From JAXGXQ01 sp040772685 (lineage in GTDB: Bacteria; Bacillota; Clostridia; Saccharofermentanales; UBA5734): 64,000 nt of DNA. How positions within the stretch are numbered: position 1 is the first letter of the stretch; every line of letters starts with the position of its first letter. Location of the stretch: contig JAXGXQ010000001.1 of NCBI GenBank assembly GCA_040772685.1, positions 558,001-622,000 on the forward strand. Direction: 5' to 3'. A program made the translations under genes and the position numbers. The notes below the pieces were generated by a model, which was given only the letters and a program-made list of their open reading frames with translations, ran no database searches and was not told the origin of the DNA. Of this stretch, positions 61,563 through 64,000 are shown one piece after another.

Positions 61563-63325
61563 TATGCTTCTTCCTCCCCGCAAACTTTCAGGGCGTCAAA
61601 ACGGCAAACGTTGACGCAGAGACCGCAGCCGTTACAGGTGACTGGGTCGACAACGGGATAGCCGTCCGGTCCTTCAATCAGTGCCGGGCACATGATACGC
61701 AGGCAAGCCTTGCATTTTGTACAGGCTTCCTTGTTCAGGCGGGCTATTTTCCCGTCAACAGCTTTGCCTGTGGGGATCAGGGCGCAGGGACGGCGAGCGA
61801 TGACTACCGATACACCGGGGCGAGCGACCTCTTCTTTAATAACAGCCTGGGAGCCAAAGGTGTCCGCAGGGTCTATTATCCGGATATGCTCAACGCCAAC
61901 AGCGCGGCAGAGTGATTCGAGATCAACCGCCGGAGCCGGCTGGTTATGGATATCCATGCCGGTTGAAGGATTTTGCTGATGCCCGGTCATGCCGGTGATC
62001 GAGTTATCCAGAATCAGGATCGTGCTGTCGCTTTGATTATAGACACTGTTGATTAAACCAGTGATTCCGGAATGCAGGAATGTGGAATCGCCGATTACTG
62101 CAACCGTGCGTTTGCTGAAGTCATTATCGGTTGCTTTGGCCATGCCATGCGCCATGCCAACCGAAGCGCCCATGCAGACACAGGTGTCGATCGCATTGGT
62201 CGGATTGAGAGCACCTAAGGTATAACAGCCGATATCACCGGTGACGATCAATTTCAACCGGTTCAGCGCCATAAACAATCCTTTGTGAGGGCAGCCGGCG
62301 CACATGACAGGCGGGCGGCCGGGCGCGGCGGTTAAGTCCTCAGCGCTGATCGCGGATTCAGGCGCAGGCTGATCAGATAAACGCGAGCGGAGCAGCGGGA
62401 CACTGTATTCGCCTTCACGTGAAAACAGGTCTTTGCCTTCACAGACAATGCCGGCAGCACGCAGCTCAGTTTCAATTATCGGATCCAGTTCCTCAATTAT
62501 TACTAAACGGTCGACAGTTGCGGCGAATTTACGGATCGCTTCCACTGGCAGCGGCCAGACCATGCCCAGTTTAAATACTGAAGCGTCAGGCAATGCCTCA
62601 CGCACATACTGGTAAGTCACACCTGAAGTTATAATGCCCAGGCCCGATGAACCTTCAATAACTTTGTGCAGGCCGATAGATTCAGAATCACGCTGCAGAT
62701 CGCGCAGGCGCTGTTCCACCACTGTGTGGCGGCGGATAGCCATGGCTGGCATCATGACGTATTTAGCCATGTCCTTGGTGTAAGGGCGCAGTGTCTGCGG
62801 CTGGGGTTCACCGACTTCGGCCATTGAGCGCGCATGGGCAACCCGTGTTGTCAGGCGAACCATTACCGGTGTGTCGTACTGCTCGGAGATAGCGAAAGCC
62901 TCGCGGGTAAAGCGCAAGCTGTCATCGCTGTCAGCCGGCTCCAGCATTGGCAGCTTGGCAGCACGTGCATAATGACGGCTGTCCTGTTCGTTTTGTGAAC
63001 TATGCATGCCGGGGTCATCTGCTACAACAATTACCAGACCGCCGTTTATTCCAGTATATGAAGCTGTAAAAATCGGATCAGCCGCGACATTGACGCCAAC
63101 ATGCTTCATGCAGCTCATGGCGCGGGCACCGGCAATTGCGGCACCGACAGCAACCTCAACCCCAACCTTTTCGTTGGTAGCCCACTCAGTTGCTATACGT
63201 TCATAATTTGCTGCGGCTGCTGTAATTTCAGTACTCGGGGTGCCCGGGTAAGATGATATAACTTTGACGCCGGCTTCGTAAGCGCCACGGGCAACTGCTT
63301 CGTTGCCCAACATTAATTCTCGCAA
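61562..63325 (-). CDS. iorA: indolepyruvate:ferredoxin oxidoreductase alpha subunit
   Basis: A 587-residue thiamine-diphosphate and Fe-S protein of aromatic amino-acid fermentation. The N-terminal part (LGNEAVARGAYEAGVKVISS) is the pyrimidine-binding domain. GDIGCYTLGALNPTNAIDTC and GDSTFLHSGITGLINSVYNQ mark the TPP-binding domain. Two 4Fe-4S motifs end the protein (CTKCKACLRIMC and CNGCGLCVNVC). The start is a TTG at 63325, with AGGAGG nine bases upstream; the frame to 63367 adds an unsupported tail and the ATG at 63313 is too far from the site. Confidence 0.93.
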   Translation of the reverse strand: MRELMLGNEAVARGAYEAGVKVISSYPGTPSTEITAAAANYERIATEWATNEKVGVEVAVGAAIAGARAMSCMKHVGVNVAADPIFTASYTGINGGLVIVVADDPGMHSSQNEQDSRHYARAAKLPMLEPADSDDSLRFTREAFAISEQYDTPVMVRLTTRVAHARSMAEVGEPQPQTLRPYTKDMAKYVMMPAMAIRRHTVVEQRLRDLQRDSESIGLHKVIEGSSGLGIITSGVTYQYVREALPDASVFKLGMVWPLPVEAIRKFAATVDRLVIIEELDPIIETELRAAGIVCEGKDLFSREGEYSVPLLRSRLSDQPAPESAISAEDLTAAPGRPPVMCAGCPHKGLFMALNRLKLIVTGDIGCYTLGALNPTNAIDTCVCMGASVGMAHGMAKATDNDFSKRTVAVIGDSTFLHSGITGLINSVYNQSDSTILILDNSITGMTGHQQNPSTGMDIHNQPAPAVDLESLCRAVGVEHIRIIDPADTFGSQAVIKEEVARPGVSVVIARRPCALIPTGKAVDGKIARLNKEACTKCKACLRIMCPALIEGPDGYPVVDPVTCNGCGLCVNVCRFDALKVCGEEEA

Positions 63326-63394
63326 GTGATTGTTCCTCCTGTGTCGGCAGGGTATTTCTGCCATCACATATTTTCACCTATATCAGGTAATTTG

Positions 63395-64000
63395 TCAAAA
63401 ACTTAACACCGGTAAATCTTCGCTGGCAACTGCGCTTTTTGTTAAACGGCTGACCAGCGGCGTGACTGCTACTGAAACAGCCATTGCCAGTACTGCCAGG
63501 CGAGGCGCCCAGCTTGCAGCAGATGCCGGATTCAGAATCAGTGCAATTGTCGCGCCGAGCACAACCGTGCCCAGGCCGCTCAGCATGCCGGCAGTTGCAC
63601 CGGCCCTAGTGATTTCTTTGCTATACAATCCCCAAATATAAGGGCCAATAAACGAACCGGAAACAGCCCCCCAGGAAAAAGCCATCAACGTGACAATAGC
63701 GCTGGGGATAATCGCAATCAGATACGACGCGAAAACAAATACGATTGACATGATGCGCATTAAGCCTATACTGTTCGGTTTCTTAAGAATTGAGCGCGTA
63801 AAGGTGGGGGCAGAAACCAGCACGACACCTGCCAGGGTGCTCATTGAGGCTGAGAGCATCAGGACTACGAGCACTGCCATCAGCACTGGTGAAAGAATAG
63901 TTTCAAAAATTATCGGCATGACTTCGTCTAAATTGCGGCCGTCGAAGGCAAGGCCGAGACGCTCATTCACAACACGCGACAAGCCCCCCATAAAGTAGGC
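63395..64000 (-). CDS. solute:sodium symporter (SSS) family protein, partial
   Basis: The last 202 residues of a multi-pass transporter whose N-terminus lies beyond the window. Five or more hydrophobic helices are visible, with the SSS-like MLSASMSTLAGVVLVSAPTF and FSWGAVSGSFIGPYIWGLY segments. The family moves sugars, amino acids, pantothenate or other anions with sodium. The substrate cannot be called from this part. It is 69 bases upstream of the iorA start on the same strand, possibly an amino-acid importer for the fermentation. Confidence 0.85.
   Translation of the reverse strand, partial: AYFMGGLSRVVNERLGLAFDGRNLDEVMPIIFETILSPVLMAVLVVLMLSASMSTLAGVVLVSAPTFTRSILKKPNSIGLMRIMSIVFVFASYLIAIIPSAIVTLMAFSWGAVSGSFIGPYIWGLYSKEITRAGATAGMLSGLGTVVLGATIALILNPASAASWAPRLAVLAMAVSVAVTPLVSRLTKSAVASEDLPVLSF

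Noticed and set aside
1..64000. CRISPR, prophage, insertion sequence, rRNA or tRNA genes
   Set aside because: None seen: no regularly spaced repeats, transposase or integrase frames, and no tRNA cloverleaf or rRNA signatures noticed on reading both strands.

Overview
The window reads as about 64 kb of core chromosome from a low-to-mid GC anaerobic Firmicute, most likely class Clostridia. The reasons are PolC-type replicative polymerase, SepF, the prpC-prkC-rsgA cluster, the MEP (DXP) isoprenoid route, an IspH-ribosomal protein S1 fusion, HutP-family and HemZ proteins, an isoleucine T-box, indolepyruvate:ferredoxin oxidoreductase and a biotin-dependent carboxyltransfer cluster. A genus cannot be named from the sequence alone. 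Almost all genes lie on the minus strand. The exceptions are a peptidase-acetyltransferase pair (24.5-27.7 kb), a metallophosphoesterase (44.9-45.7 kb) and a kinase-like/hpt pair (53.8-55.4 kb). I found no rRNA, tRNA, CRISPR array, insertion sequence or prophage gene.

Layout. 1-8.6 kb (minus): def-fmt-YugP-like protease-rsmB-rlmN-prpC-prkC-rsgA, a translation/phospho-signalling operon that leaves the window inside rsgA. 8.7-24.3 kb (minus): rpsB-tsf-pyrH-frr-uppS-cdsA-dxr-rseP-ispG-polC-priA, in transcription order, with terminators after tsf and frr. 24.5-27.7 kb (plus): an M20 dipeptidase with an unrecognised N-terminal domain, and a double GNAT acetyltransferase. 27.6-37.5 kb (minus): carboxyltransferase-biotin carrier-oxaloacetate/pyruvate carboxyltransferase, then rpiR-hutP-like-cmk-plsC-ispH/S1, then a MATE transporter. 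37.7-44.8 kb (minus): T-box-ileS-M50 protease-trpS-scpA-scpB. 45.7-53.6 kb (minus): coaW, a sugar-isomerase/acyl-CoA-ligase fusion, a DUF1624 membrane protein, a HAD/DUF3810 fusion and hemZ. 53.8-55.4 kb (plus): cytidylate-kinase-like fusion and hpt. 55.4-56.3 kb: gene-free, holding two related structured RNAs. 56.3-64 kb (minus): SSS symporter (partial), iorA-iorB, ACT protein, YnbB-like lyase, HlyD-like protein, yggS and sepF.

The most interesting item is the gene-free stretch 55.43-56.27 kb. It carries two diverged copies of an RNA of about 255-265 nt, both on the minus strand. Each has its own -35/17/-10 promoter placed seven bases before an identical 5' end. Each is closed by the same terminal stem, and several internal helices keep their pairing through compensatory changes. 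I could not match them to 6S, SRP, tmRNA or RNase P RNA by eye. Several proteins are also unusual fusions (47235-49157, 50080-52674, 53834-54763, 24543-26510) that may deserve study.
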